The translations under genes and the position numbers were made by a program. A stretch of 64,000 nt of DNA from Arthrobacter sp. PsM3 (GTDB lineage: Bacteria > Actinomycetota > Actinomycetes > Actinomycetales > Micrococcaceae), in assembly GCF_030433895.1 (NCBI RefSeq), contig NZ_JARUXE010000010.1:62001-126000 (forward strand), read 5' to 3'. Every line of letters begins with the position of its first letter. Position 1 is the first letter of the stretch. Below are positions 9,052-18,125 of the stretch, in pieces. Under the pieces are notes generated by a model. That model saw only the letters and a program-made list of their open reading frames with translations. It was not told where the DNA came from and did no database searches.

Positions 9052-10116
9052 ATGCGCGACTGGATGCTTTACCTCGTCATCGCTGGAGTCCTGGCGTTTG
9101 CCGTCTCCAGTTGGTGGGGAGTGCGCAAGCTCAAGGCCAGGCACACGCGCAGCGCCGTGTGGGAGGAAACCCACAGTCCGGGGCTGGGCCAGCAGAAGGT
9201 GGCCGTGGTGATGAACCCGATCAAGTCCCGGTCCGATGAGGCCCGCACCATGATTGAAGGTGCCTGTTCCGCGGCAGGCTGGGTGCCCCCGCGGTTCTTC
9301 GACACCACCGCCGAGGACCCCGGGTTCTCACAGGCGCGGGCAGCTGTGGAGTATGGCGCCGACGTCGTGCTTGTGGGCGGCGGCGACGGCACTGTCCGGG
9401 TGGTGGCTGACATCCTCGCCGGCACGGACATCGCCATGGGCCTGATCCCGCTCGGCACCGGCAACCTGCTGGCCCGCAACATCCACCTGGATCTGGGTGA
9501 CCTGCACGGGAGTGTCCAGACCGCGCTGTTCGGCCACCAGCGCTTCATCGACACGGCGCGGATGCGGGTGGAGAACTCCCGCACGAACAAGTCCGCGGAG
9601 CACACCTTCCTGGTCATCGCCGGCATAGGCATGGACGCCGAGGTTGTGGGTGACACCAATGACGGCCTCAAAAAGGCTGTGGGCTGGCTGGCCTACACCG
9701 AGGCCGGCGTGCGGCACCTCCCGGGGCGCCGCAAGAAGGTGTCCATCTCGCTGGACGACCAGCCGGAACAGAGCCGGAAGATCCGTAGCGTGCTGTTCGC
9801 GAACTGCGGACTGATCCCCGGCGGGATCGACTTCATCCCCCAGGCGATGATCGATGACGGCATGCTGGACGTCGTGGTGATGAGTCCGCGCAGCGCGATC
9901 GGCTGGCTGGCGATGTACTGGAAGATCGTGCTGAAGCACAAGAGGAACCTGCCGGTGATGACGTATTACCGTTCCGGCAAGATCACCATCCGCTGCGCGG
10001 AGCCTATGCCCACACAGGTCGACGGCGATCCGACCGGCCCCGCCACGAAGGTCACCGTGCAGATTGCCCCCGGCTCGCTGCTCGTCCGGGTCAAGGACGG
10101 CACCGAGGGAGATTAG
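9052..10116 (+). CDS. Diacylglycerol kinase / lipid kinase family protein
   Basis: A 354-aa protein of the DAGK catalytic (DgkB/YegS) family that phosphorylates a lipid alcohol at the membrane. GGGDGT at 109-114 is the nucleotide-binding signature and PLGTGN at 133-138 the second family motif. Residues 4-23 form one hydrophobic N-terminal segment, suggesting a membrane anchor that most soluble DgkB proteins lack. TAGTGT lies 9 bp before the ATG, with a GGGAG that might serve as a weak ribosome binding site. Its stop overlaps the stop of the convergent small gene. The lipid substrate is not determined. Confidence 0.87.
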   Translation: MRDWMLYLVIAGVLAFAVSSWWGVRKLKARHTRSAVWEETHSPGLGQQKVAVVMNPIKSRSDEARTMIEGACSAAGWVPPRFFDTTAEDPGFSQARAAVEYGADVVLVGGGDGTVRVVADILAGTDIAMGLIPLGTGNLLARNIHLDLGDLHGSVQTALFGHQRFIDTARMRVENSRTNKSAEHTFLVIAGIGMDAEVVGDTNDGLKKAVGWLAYTEAGVRHLPGRRKKVSISLDDQPEQSRKIRSVLFANCGLIPGGIDFIPQAMIDDGMLDVVVMSPRSAIGWLAMYWKIVLKHKRNLPVMTYYRSGKITIRCAEPMPTQVDGDPTGPATKVTVQIAPGSLLVRVKDGTEGD

Positions 10117-10349
10117 GCGCTGGCTTCCTTCTTGGAGGCTGCCTTCGCCGCATCCGCAGACTTTTTCGCTTCCGCGGCGGCCTTGGCGGCGCGCGCTTCG
10201 GACTGCTCGCGGATCATGGCCTGCTCCTCCTCGAAGCGCAGCCGGTCTGCACGGTCGGCGTCGTCGCCGTCCCAGTCCTGATTGTCTGCGGTCGGCTTGG
10301 GATTCACGATCATTCCCTGGCCGTCGTTTTCTAGGCTGGTATCTGCCAT
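10113..10349 (-). CDS. Small charged hypothetical protein
   Basis: This 78-aa protein begins MADTSLENDGQGM and is hydrophilic. Its second half is an Ala/Lys/Glu-rich helix (about residues 38-78) that should form a coiled coil. The ATG at 10349 is preferred over the upstream in-frame ATG at 10394 because GAGGGAG lies just upstream. The gene is convergent with the lipid kinase and their stop codons overlap by 4 bp. No function is recognised. Confidence 0.6.
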   Translation of the reverse strand: MADTSLENDGQGMIVNPKPTADNQDWDGDDADRADRLRFEEEQAMIREQSEARAAKAAAEAKKSADAAKAASKKEASA

Positions 10350-10442
10350 GACCTGCTCCCTCGGTAGAGGACTTCCCCAATATGGATCAGGCAAGCATAC
10401 GCACAGTTTCCATGGGGCGGAAGTGCCGGATGTGGCATTTGT

Positions 10443-11423
10443 CTACGCTGTGGGCGAAGCCTTGGACATATATTCCGGCACCACGGATGCCCCCGACAGT
10501 ATGTCTTTTACCCAGGCATGCGCCGCCCGGAATGCCTGGTCCGAGGTGTGCGGCTCCACGACCGTGCGGTGCCCGTCGGCCCGGCCGTAGGACCCCAGGA
10601 AGCGGGTGGCCGGGCTGATCCGGTGCAGGCCGGCCAGGGCGTCCGCCATGCGTGCGTCGGCCACGTGGCCGTCGGCGTCGATGCTAAAGAAGTAGTGGCC
10701 GAGGTACTGGCCGGTCGGCCGCGACTCAATCCGGCTGAGGTTCACGCCGCGGGTGGCGAACTGGTCCAGGATCTCCATCAGCGCGCCGGGGCGGTCTTCC
10801 GGCAGCGGAACCACCACGGTGGTCTTGTCCGCGCCCGTGGGCTCCGGCAGCTCCCCGGGCCGGCCGACGAGCACAAAACGCGTGACCGCACCGGGGTTGT
10901 CGCCGATGTTCTCCGCCAGCACCACGAGCCCGGGCTGTTTGGCGGCCACAATCGGGGCGCAGATTGCCGCGTCGTAGTGGATGTCGCCTTCCAGCAGGCC
11001 CATCGCCGCCGCGGCCGTCGAGGATCCGGGGATATATTCCGCATCCGGAATGGTGTTGTCGGCCCAGAGCCGGCACTGCGCCCACGCGTGGCTGTGGGTG
11101 GAGATCCGGCGGATGTCCTCGATCCGGGTCCCGGGCCGGGCCACCAGCACGAAGCTGATCGGCACGAGGGCCTCGCGCAGGATCCGCAGTTCCTGTCCGG
11201 TAGCGATCGCATCCAGGGTGGCCGTCACGCCGCCCTCCACGGAGTTTTCGATCGGCACCATGGCCGCGTCAGCCGAGCCGTCGCGGACCTTGTCCAGCGC
11301 CGTGTTGACGTTGGAGGCTGGAACGCGGATGGCCTGCGCCGCGTCGGGCACCTGCATCAGGGCCGCCTCGGTGAAGGTTCCCGCGGGTCCGAGGAAGGTG
11401 TACGTGACGGGTGAGGCGGGCAT
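10443..11423 (-). CDS. pheA: Prephenate dehydratase
   Basis: This enzyme converts prephenate to phenylpyruvate in phenylalanine biosynthesis. The 326-aa protein opens with TYTFLGPAGTFTEAAL, has the catalytic TRF element in GAVTRFVLVG, and ends with a regulatory ACT domain carrying ESRP in LSRIESRPTGQYLGHY, which binds phenylalanine for feedback inhibition. The ATG at 11423 is chosen over a TTG at 11441 because AAAGAAG precedes it. It follows the rhodanese gene by 18 bp on the same strand and is probably cotranscribed with it. Confidence 0.95.
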   Translation of the reverse strand: MPASPVTYTFLGPAGTFTEAALMQVPDAAQAIRVPASNVNTALDKVRDGSADAAMVPIENSVEGGVTATLDAIATGQELRILREALVPISFVLVARPGTRIEDIRRISTHSHAWAQCRLWADNTIPDAEYIPGSSTAAAAMGLLEGDIHYDAAICAPIVAAKQPGLVVLAENIGDNPGAVTRFVLVGRPGELPEPTGADKTTVVVPLPEDRPGALMEILDQFATRGVNLSRIESRPTGQYLGHYFFSIDADGHVADARMADALAGLHRISPATRFLGSYGRADGHRTVVEPHTSDQAFRAAHAWVKDILSGASVVPEYMSKASPTA

Positions 11424-11441
11424 CGGCGCTTCTTTCTTCAA

Positions 11442-11768
11442 CTACAGGATGACGGGCTTGAGTCCGTTGTCGGACACCAGCGGCATTCCGGTTTCCAGCC
11501 ACTGGTCCATGCCGCCGGCGACGTTCAGGGCGGAATACCCCTGGCCGGAGAGCCACTGGGTGGCGCGGAAGGAGCGGCCGCCGGTCCGGCAAATGACGTA
11601 GAGGTCCTCGTCCGGGTCGAGTTCCCCGAGCCGGGCCGGGAGCTGGTCCAGGGGGACGTGCAGCGCTCCGGCCGCGTGGCCCGCGGCCCACTCGTAGTCT
11701 TCGCGGACGTCGAGGATCGTGGCCCCTTCAGGGATGTCGGACACGGTCACGGTGTCAAAGTCGCTCAT
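11442..11768 (-). CDS. Single-domain rhodanese-like sulfurtransferase
   Basis: A 108-aa protein made of one rhodanese domain. It opens with VSDIPEGATILDVREDYEWAAGHAAGALHVPL, and the active loop is CRTGGRS near residues 70-76, with the persulfide-carrying cysteine. Such proteins move sulfane sulfur in the cytosol; the acceptor is unknown. The ATG at 11768 has GAAGGGA 6 bp upstream. A longer 445-codon open frame reaching 12779 is an artefact of GC-rich DNA. It lies just upstream of pheA and is divergent from the amidase. Confidence 0.9.
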   Translation of the reverse strand: MSDFDTVTVSDIPEGATILDVREDYEWAAGHAAGALHVPLDQLPARLGELDPDEDLYVICRTGGRSFRATQWLSGQGYSALNVAGGMDQWLETGMPLVSDNGLKPVIL

Positions 11769-11849
11769 AGTCGTCCCTTCCGCAGAATGCATGGTCTGCC
11801 TCCAGCGTATCGCCAGCCACCGGCACCGCACCCTTACCCGGCAGCAGGT

Positions 11850-11864
11850 TACGCTTCTGGCATG
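11850..11864 (+). promoter_or_regulatory. Orphan leaderless-type promoter and ATG upstream of the amidase
   Basis: TACGCT (11850-11855), 6 bp, then ATG at 11862 followed by GGC. This is the canonical leaderless arrangement of the window, but the frame it opens is not the amidase frame and encodes only the repeat region. The amidase gene itself starts 292 bp further on with TTGGCTGAGATCC. Confidence 0.4.
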
Positions 11865-11929
11865 GCGCAAAGGAGATCCACGGCAACTGACCGGCCCACG
11901 ATTCCGGCAAGTCCCCGCTCTTCCCCCCA

Positions 11930-12034
11930 CCGGACATGCCCTCCCCTTGCCGCCAGGAATGGGCACAATCCCACCATGTCCACCCGCCGGCGCCGCCACT
12001 GGACATGTCCCGCCGACGGCACTGCCTCCCCCCG
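11930..12034. repeat. 105-bp direct repeat, unit 1 (amidase upstream region)
   Basis: The unit starts CCGGACATGCCCTCCCC and matches the following unit over about 88 bp with few differences. It contains GGACATG and CATGTCC elements facing each other, giving local inverted symmetry. The repeat lies in the 385-bp region between the divergent rhodanese and amidase genes, which holds no convincing gene. Confidence 0.85.
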
Positions 12035-12121
12035 CCGGACATGCCCTCCCCTTGCGCCCAGGAATGGGCACAAGGCCACTATGTCCACCCGCCGGCACCG
12101 CCGCTGGGCATGTCCCGCGAA
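12035..12121. repeat. 105-bp direct repeat, unit 2 (partial)
   Basis: Second copy, starting at 12035, exactly 105 bp after unit 1, and fading out about 30 bp before the amidase start. Differences are scattered single bases, for example TTGCGCCCAGG in place of TTGCCGCCAGG, so the duplication is not brand new. Confidence 0.85.
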
Positions 12122-12153
12122 GCGGACGGCCGGGGAAACGGGGCCGCGTTCCC

Positions 12154-13614
12154 TTGGCTGAGATCCATGAACTCTCCGCTGTGGGGCTGCGCGACGCCCT
12201 GCGCTCCGGCGAGCTGTCCGCAAGGCAGGCCACCGAGCATTTCCTGGACCGCATCGCCGCCGAGAACCGGCAACTGGGCGCCTTTATCACCATCACTGCG
12301 GAGCAGGCCCAGCTGGACGCGGCCGCGGCGGACAAGTCCCGCGCCCGGGCCGCACGGGACGGGACCGGGCTGGCGCTGCTGCATGGCGTGCCGGTGGCCT
12401 TCAAAGACCTGACGGACGTCGCCGGTGTCGTGACCACCCACGGCAGCGCCGCCCTGGACCACAAGCCAGCCCTGGCCGACAGCGCCATCGTCGCGACGTT
12501 GAAGAGTGCGGGCGTGGTCTCGCTGGGCAAGACCCAGGTTCCAGAGTTCGGCCTCACGGCGTACAGCGAGAACCGGATCGCGCCGCCCTCACGGAACCCG
12601 CACGCCCTGAGCCGGAGCTCGGGAGGCTCCTCCGGCGGCAGCGCCGCAGCGGTGGCCGCCGGGCTGGTTCCCTTTGCCCCCGGCTCCGACGGCGGCGGAT
12701 CTGTCCGCATTCCGGCCGCCGCCTGCGGACTCGTGGGCCTGAAGCCCGGCCGGGGTCTGGCCCCCGCGGGCGAAAGCACCGGCGACCCCGCGGGCCTGGT
12801 CGTGTCCGGGCCGATGGCCCGTTCCGCCGCGGACGCTGCGCTGCTGCTCGATGCGCTGGTGCCGGCGGCGCTGGTCCCCGGCCCGGCCGGGACTGGCAGC
12901 CCCGGGGTCCCGGCTGCCAGCTACCTGGAGCTCGCCCGGCAGGACCCGCCCAGGCTGCGGATCGGAGTCAGCCTGGACAGCCCGTGGCAGACGATTTTCC
13001 CCTTCACCCCGGCCCGCGAGGCCCTCGATGCCCTCGCCGAAGGCATCAGGCGGCTGGAGGCAGCCGGCCACGAAATTTCGGAAGCGTCCATCCGCTACGA
13101 CAACCGATACCCGGCAGCGTTCACGACAGCCTGGACCGCCGCCGTCGGGGACGCCCGGATCGTTCCCCAGCGCGAGGCGCTCCTGACCCCGCTGACACGC
13201 ACGTTCCGGCGCCGCGCGCAGCAGCGCGGACCGGCGCAACTCGCCGAGTCGCTCGGGTTCCTGCGCCTGTTCCGGCGCGACACCATCGCCCAGTACGCCG
13301 CCTTCGACCTGATCCTGATGCCCGCGCTGGCCCAGACGCCCCGCCCGGTGGGCTGGTTCACCGGCGCGTCCCACGGCGACGGCTACTGGCCTGCGGCCGA
13401 ATGGACGGGAGATGCCGACGGCGATTACCGCAAGCAATGCGAGTACGCACCCTGGTCGTCCATGGTCAACGTGTGCGGGCTGCCCGCAATCACCATCCCG
13501 GTGCACTGGACCGGCGGGCCCGGGGGTGCCGGGCTGCCGATGGGCGTACAGCTGATCGGGCCGATGGGCTCCGAGGCACTGCTGCTGCAGCTGGCCACCC
13601 AGCTGGGGTGCTGA
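12154..13614 (+). CDS. Amidase (amidase-signature family)
   Basis: A 486-aa Ser-Ser-Lys amidase hydrolysing C-N bonds of amides. Counting from the TTG start, the catalytic Lys is K84 in VAFKDLTD, the cis-serine is S159 in SSGGSSGGSAA, and the nucleophile is S183 in GSDGGGSVRIPAAACG. The start is uncertain: the frame is open far upstream, but homology-like sequence begins at LAEIHELSA, so TTG at 12154 is the best choice. No ATG or good ribosome binding site is available. The upstream region carries a 105-bp duplication that may have displaced the original start. Substrate unknown. Confidence 0.88.
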   Translation: MAEIHELSAVGLRDALRSGELSARQATEHFLDRIAAENRQLGAFITITAEQAQLDAAAADKSRARAARDGTGLALLHGVPVAFKDLTDVAGVVTTHGSAALDHKPALADSAIVATLKSAGVVSLGKTQVPEFGLTAYSENRIAPPSRNPHALSRSSGGSSGGSAAAVAAGLVPFAPGSDGGGSVRIPAAACGLVGLKPGRGLAPAGESTGDPAGLVVSGPMARSAADAALLLDALVPAALVPGPAGTGSPGVPAASYLELARQDPPRLRIGVSLDSPWQTIFPFTPAREALDALAEGIRRLEAAGHEISEASIRYDNRYPAAFTTAWTAAVGDARIVPQREALLTPLTRTFRRRAQQRGPAQLAESLGFLRLFRRDTIAQYAAFDLILMPALAQTPRPVGWFTGASHGDGYWPAAEWTGDADGDYRKQCEYAPWSSMVNVCGLPAITIPVHWTGGPGGAGLPMGVQLIGPMGSEALLLQLATQLGC

Positions 13615-13721
13615 CCCTGCGACCCACGGGATGTGGATGATTTCGGGGGCCGGTGCGGATACGGTTTAGCTGAGCAAGGTCAGGACATGTCCAGTCTGGA
13701 AACTTCCCACGAGAGGGATCA

Positions 13722-14834
13722 ATGAAGATCACCGGCGCAGTACTTGAGGAAATCGGCCGCCCCCGGCCGTACGCGGACTCCAGGCCCATCAGCATCTCCG
13801 AACTGGACCTGGAAGGCCCGGGGCCGACCGAGATCCTCGTGCGGATCGAGGCCGCCGGCATCTGCCACTCGGACCTCAGCGTCGTGGACGGCAACCGGGT
13901 GCGCCCGGTGCCGATGCTGCTGGGGCATGAGGCTGCCGGACGCGTCGTCGAGGTGGGCTCGTCCGTCACGGACCTTGCGCCGGGCCAGCGCGTCGTCATG
14001 TCCTTCCTGCCGCGCTGCGAACAGTGTACGAACTGCGCCGCTGACGGACGGCTCCCCTGCACAGCGGGTTCGAAGAGCAACGGCGAAGGCACGCTCCTGC
14101 ACGGATCCATGCACCTTGACCGCAACGGCGAAAAGGTCTTCCACCACCTGGGCGTCTCCGGCTTCGCCACCCACGCCGTCGTGGACCGCGCCTCGGCGGT
14201 CCTGGTCGGCGACGACATCCCGGCGGACGTCGCCGCCGTCCTCGGCTGCGCCGTGCTGACCGGAGGCGGCGCCGTCCTGAACGCCGCCCGGCCGCGGCCG
14301 CACGACAGCATCATGATCGTGGGGCTCGGCGGGGTCGGCATGGCCGCGCTGATCACGGCGATCTCCCAGGGTGTCTCGCGGATCGTGGCGGTGGACACGC
14401 TGGAGGAAAAGCTGGAGCACGCCGCCCGGCTGGGCGCCCACGAAACCTACACCCCGCAGCAGGTCCTCGAACAGGGCATCAAGGCCAGGTACGTGATCGA
14501 ATGCGCCGGGAACCCCCGCGCCTTCGAAACCGCCTTCGCCGCAACCGAGGCGGGCGGCACCACGATCACGGCGGGCCTGCCGCACCCGGACGCACGCGCC
14601 CAGATCTCGCCGCTGACCATCACCGCCGAGGCCCGGACCATCGTCGGCAGCTACCTTGGCTCCGCGGTGCCGTCCCGGGATATCCCCAAGTACGCCCGGC
14701 TCTGGCGCGAGGGAAAACTGCCGGTCGAGGAGTTGATCACGGCGCGCATCGCCCTGGCGGACATCAACGAGGCCATGGACCAGCTCGCCGACGGGAAAGC
14801 GGTCCGCCAGGTCATCATGTTCGACGCCGGCTAG
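13722..14834 (+). CDS. Zinc-dependent alcohol dehydrogenase (MDR superfamily)
   Basis: A 370-aa NAD-dependent medium-chain dehydrogenase of the class III type. The catalytic-zinc site is visible as ICHSDL (C47) with GHEAAG near residues 66-71. The structural-zinc site is CEQCTNCAADGRLPC, which supplies four cysteines. The Rossmann glycine motif is VGLGGVGM. The gene has its own ribosome binding site (GAGAGGG before ATG). Substrate is not predictable; relatives oxidise primary alcohols or S-hydroxymethyl thiols. The flanking genes are unrelated, so it is probably transcribed alone. Confidence 0.92.
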   Translation: MKITGAVLEEIGRPRPYADSRPISISELDLEGPGPTEILVRIEAAGICHSDLSVVDGNRVRPVPMLLGHEAAGRVVEVGSSVTDLAPGQRVVMSFLPRCEQCTNCAADGRLPCTAGSKSNGEGTLLHGSMHLDRNGEKVFHHLGVSGFATHAVVDRASAVLVGDDIPADVAAVLGCAVLTGGGAVLNAARPRPHDSIMIVGLGGVGMAALITAISQGVSRIVAVDTLEEKLEHAARLGAHETYTPQQVLEQGIKARYVIECAGNPRAFETAFAATEAGGTTITAGLPHPDARAQISPLTITAEARTIVGSYLGSAVPSRDIPKYARLWREGKLPVEELITARIALADINEAMDQLADGKAVRQVIMFDAG

Positions 14835-15023
14835 CCCCGGCGGCAGCCCCGCGGCACCGCCACTCCCGCTTGCGCTATCACTTGTGGCTGCCATTCGGCG
14901 TCGGTGGCAGCATCAACTGACAGGGCAACGGGGGTGGAAGCGGCGGGCAAACACCCTGCGAATGGCTTGGCCCGGGGCGCCGCGAATGTGACAATCCCGC
15001 GTCACACTGTCAGCATTAAGTAA

Positions 15024-16493
15024 ATGAGCACTACTCATTTATCCACGCCCCCCGCTACAACGCCGGGCGACACTTCCTTTTTTGGCCACCCAAAGATGCT
15101 GGCCAGCCTCTTCTCCGTAGAGATGTGGGAGCGCTTCTCCTTCTACGGCATGCAGGGGATCCTGCTCTACTACATGTACTTCACAGCCGCCGAAGGCGGA
15201 CTGGGAATTGAGCAGGGCCTGGCCGCCGGGCTCGTCGGCGCCTACGGCGGCGGCGTCTACCTTTCCACCATCCTCGGCGCCTGGCTCGCGGACCGGCTCT
15301 TCGGCTCCGAAAAGGTGCTGTTCGGCTCCGCGATCCTGATCATGGCCGGCCACATCGCCCTCGCCTCCCTGCCGGGCATCCCCGGCCTGATCGCCGGCCT
15401 GGTGCTGGTCGGCATCGGCTCCGGCGGCCTGAAGGCGAACGCCACGGCCCTGGTGGGAAGCCTCTACCGGGAGAAGGATGAACGCCGCGACGCCGGTTTC
15501 TCCATCTTCTACATGGGCATCAATGCAGGCGCGCTGATCGGCCCGCTGGTCACCGGCTGGCTGCAGGAAAGCCACGGGTTCCACTGGGGCTTCGGCGCCG
15601 CCGCGGTCGGCATGGCCGTGGGCCTGGTCGTCTACGCGCTCGGCCGCAAGAACCTGCCCGAGGACGCGCACCGGGTCCACAACCCCCTGCCCGCCGACGA
15701 GCGCACCAGGTACGGCCTGCGCTTCGGGGCGATCGCCGCCGTGATCGCGGTGCTGCTGGCCACCGGCATCGTCAATGCCGGGAACCTGGCCATGTCCATG
15801 GCCTACGCGGCCATCGGCGTATCCGTGCTCTACTTCGCCCTGATCTTCAGCAGCAAAAAGGTCGACGGCACAGAACGCCGCCGCGTGGCCGCATTCATCC
15901 CCCTGTACATCGCCTCCGCCGCATTCTGGGCACTGTTCCAGCAGCAGTTCACCTTCATCGCCGTGTACTCGGAGGAGAAGCTGGACCGGAACCTGTTCGG
16001 CTGGGAAATGCCGGCCGCCTGGGTCCAGTCCATCAACCCGGTGTTCATCATCATCTTCGCCGGCGTCATGGCTGCCCTCTGGACCCGCCTTGGCCGCAAG
16101 CAGCCGGGCTCGGCGCTGAAGTTCTCCATCGGCCTCTTTGTGATGGGACTGGCATTCCTGGCCTTCATCCCGCTGGCCGGGGACGGCAAGACCCCGCTGC
16201 TGGCCCTGGTGGGGATCCTGTTCCTGTTCACCCTCGCGGAACTGTTCCTGTCCCCCATCGGTCTGTCCGTGACCACCAAGCTGGCTCCGAAGGCCTTCCA
16301 CACCCAGATGGTGGCGCTGTTCTTCCTCTCGGTGTCCCTGGGCACCACGCTGGCCGGCATTTTGTCCGGCCTGTACAACCCGGCGGATGAGCTGCCGTAC
16401 TTCGTCGGCATCGGCGGCACCGCCATGCTGCTGGCCGTCGGCCTGGCCGCGGCCTCGCCGGCGATCAAGAAGCTCATGGGCGGCGTACGCTGA
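15024..16493 (+). CDS. dtpT: POT/PTR family proton-coupled di- and tripeptide transporter
   Basis: A 489-aa major-facilitator protein with about 12-14 transmembrane helices importing small peptides with protons. The PTR2 signature EMWERFSFYGMQGILLYYM is at about residues 33-51 and a second signature, FYMGINAGALIGPL, lies near residues 173-186. No ribosome binding site is obvious before the ATG. The final codons contain the promoter of the next gene. Confidence 0.92.
   Translation: MSTTHLSTPPATTPGDTSFFGHPKMLASLFSVEMWERFSFYGMQGILLYYMYFTAAEGGLGIEQGLAAGLVGAYGGGVYLSTILGAWLADRLFGSEKVLFGSAILIMAGHIALASLPGIPGLIAGLVLVGIGSGGLKANATALVGSLYREKDERRDAGFSIFYMGINAGALIGPLVTGWLQESHGFHWGFGAAAVGMAVGLVVYALGRKNLPEDAHRVHNPLPADERTRYGLRFGAIAAVIAVLLATGIVNAGNLAMSMAYAAIGVSVLYFALIFSSKKVDGTERRRVAAFIPLYIASAAFWALFQQQFTFIAVYSEEKLDRNLFGWEMPAAWVQSINPVFIIIFAGVMAALWTRLGRKQPGSALKFSIGLFVMGLAFLAFIPLAGDGKTPLLALVGILFLFTLAELFLSPIGLSVTTKLAPKAFHTQMVALFFLSVSLGTTLAGILSGLYNPADELPYFVGIGGTAMLLAVGLAAASPAIKKLMGGVR
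16486..16491 (+). promoter_or_regulatory. -10 box inside the end of dtpT driving the APH-like gene
   Basis: TACGCT overlaps the last codon and the first base of the TGA stop of dtpT, followed by GAGCCG and then the ATG at 16498. The 6-bp spacing indicates a leaderless transcript independent of the dtpT mRNA. Confidence 0.5.
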
Positions 16494-16497
16494 GCCG

Positions 16498-17343
16498 ATG
16501 AGCCCGAGACGCCACGCACCGGTTGAGTCCCGCGTCTACGTCCCCGCCGCAGGCGAGGCGTCCGACGTCGAGCTCATGCCGGCGGGCGATGTCACCGACG
16601 GCGTGGTGCGGGTCGGCGGCACCATCCGCCGCCCGCACCAGCCGCAGTCCCTGGCCGTCGCCGCGTACCTCGACTGGCTGGAAGGCGCCGGATTCGACGG
16701 GTCCCCGCGGTTCCTGGGCCGGGACTCGAAGGGCAGGGACGTGCTGACTTTCGTGCCCGGAGGGTGCGCCGGCCCGGTCCCGGAGGCTTGGGTCCAGTCC
16801 GAGGAGCTCCTGGCCTCCGTGGCGGAGCTGCTGCGCCGGCTGCATGCGGCGTCGGCCGGGTTCGTGCCGGACGACCACCCGTTCCCGCCTCGCCCGGTCC
16901 GCCAGGATCCGGCAGAGCTCGTCTGCCATCTGGATGTGACCCCGCAGAACGTGGTGGTCCGGGACGGCCTCGCTGCCGGAGTGTTGGACTTCGACCTGGC
17001 CGGTCCCACAACGGCCTTCAAGGATTCCTTCAACACTGCAATGCACTGGGTTCCGCTCCGGGATCCGGCTGATGCGTGGCCTGGCTGGGAGGCGGCCGAC
17101 CCGTTCCGGCGGCTCCGGATCTTCGCCGACGCGTACGGCTGGGATGAAGGGGAACGACGCCGGCTGCCCGCCTTCGGGACCGAGGCCACGGCGCTGAGCT
17201 ACGAGCGGATGGAACACAACGCCCGCGCGCTTGGCGGCGGCTGGGCCCGGATGTGGGACGACGGCGTGGGCGGCATGATCCGCCGCCGCGGCCAGTGGCT
17301 CGAGGCCAACGCCGGCCGGCTGGTTGAGGCCCTGACCCCCTGA
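16498..17343 (+). CDS. Aminoglycoside-phosphotransferase-like (APH) kinase
   Basis: A 281-aa protein of the APH/choline-kinase fold. The catalytic loop is CHLDVTPQN (H144, D146, N151) and the metal-binding motif is LDFDLAG (D164, D166). Members phosphorylate antibiotics, choline or other small molecules, and this one cannot be assigned; it is not a recognised resistance enzyme. It starts 4 bp after the dtpT stop but appears to have its own leaderless promoter. Convergent with the DUF4190 gene. Confidence 0.8.
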   Translation: MSPRRHAPVESRVYVPAAGEASDVELMPAGDVTDGVVRVGGTIRRPHQPQSLAVAAYLDWLEGAGFDGSPRFLGRDSKGRDVLTFVPGGCAGPVPEAWVQSEELLASVAELLRRLHAASAGFVPDDHPFPPRPVRQDPAELVCHLDVTPQNVVVRDGLAAGVLDFDLAGPTTAFKDSFNTAMHWVPLRDPADAWPGWEAADPFRRLRIFADAYGWDEGERRRLPAFGTEATALSYERMEHNARALGGGWARMWDDGVGGMIRRRGQWLEANAGRLVEALTP

Positions 17344-17352
17344 CGGAGGAGC

Positions 17353-18000
17353 CTAGGCCCCGTACCCCCGGTAGCTTGAGCTGCTGATGGCCAGCCCCAG
17401 CGCAATGATCACGACCACCAGTATGGTCAACGCGATCCCCACATAGCCCAGCACCAGGCCGGCAATGGCCATGCCCCTCCCCGACGGCTCGCGTTTGAGG
17501 GCCAAGTGCCCGAGAATGACCGCCGCGAGCTGCGGCAGGAGGAAGATGCCCAGCCCCACGAAAGCGGCGATGCCGCAGCACAGGCTGGCGATGCTCAGGC
17601 CCCTGGGTTCCGGCGGCACACCGTAATAGCTCGGCTGCCCGTAGGCATTGAACGGGCTGCCCGGCTGGCCATACTGGGGAGGCGCACCATAGGGCTGCTG
17701 TGGGGCCGCGCCGTAGGGCGTGCCGCCCGCATCGGCGGGCTGGCCGTAGCCGGCCGCAGGCTGGCTGTACTCGGACGCCGGCTGGCCGTAGCCGGCCGCC
17801 GGCTGGCCGGACTGCTCCCCGGACTGTCCCGGCGTGCCGTAGGGCTGCTGACCATAGCCTGGCTGCTCGATCTTCGCCGTCGCCGGCCACGAAGGAGCCT
17901 TTGGCGGCGCGGGAACGTCGGATTCCTGCGCAGGAATGTACGACGGCGGCTGGTAGCCCTCCGGCGTCCCGTCATGCTCCGGTTTCGGCTGGTCAGTCAT
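17353..18000 (-). CDS. DUF4190 membrane protein with Gly/Pro/Gln-rich N terminus
   Basis: A 215-aa protein. Residues 1-135 are low complexity with recurring YGQPA-type repeats (five or more of G-Y-G-Q-P-A or similar). Residues about 140-210 contain two transmembrane helices framing [20 protein letters not shown], the DUF4190 signature. Similar actinobacterial proteins have a disordered cytosolic tail and a small membrane domain; no function is established. The gene is divergent from pgm and convergent with the APH-like gene. Confidence 0.82.
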   Translation of the reverse strand: MTDQPKPEHDGTPEGYQPPSYIPAQESDVPAPPKAPSWPATAKIEQPGYGQQPYGTPGQSGEQSGQPAAGYGQPASEYSQPAAGYGQPADAGGTPYGAAPQQPYGAPPQYGQPGSPFNAYGQPSYYGVPPEPRGLSIASLCCGIAAFVGLGIFLLPQLAAVILGHLALKREPSGRGMAIAGLVLGYVGIALTILVVVIIALGLAISSSSYRGYGA

Positions 18001-18125
18001 GGTTGTCCCCCTATGGACGTCTCTGGCTTCAGCCTACCGCCGTCCCGGGGCGCTGGGCAGGATATTTCCGCGTCATAGGCGCCGTAATCATGTTGCCTTC
18101 CCCGCAGGTCTGGCATGCTGGTGCC

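Noticed and set aside
11769..12779. Extension of the rhodanese frame to a 445-aa fusion protein
   Set aside because: The extra residues overlap the amidase and the direct repeats, show no domain, and a ribosome binding site precedes the internal ATG at 11768.
15039..16301. 420-codon minus-strand frame opposite the peptide transporter
   Set aside because: Repetitive His/Gly/Asp/Gln composition typical of the complement of a membrane-protein gene; no motifs.
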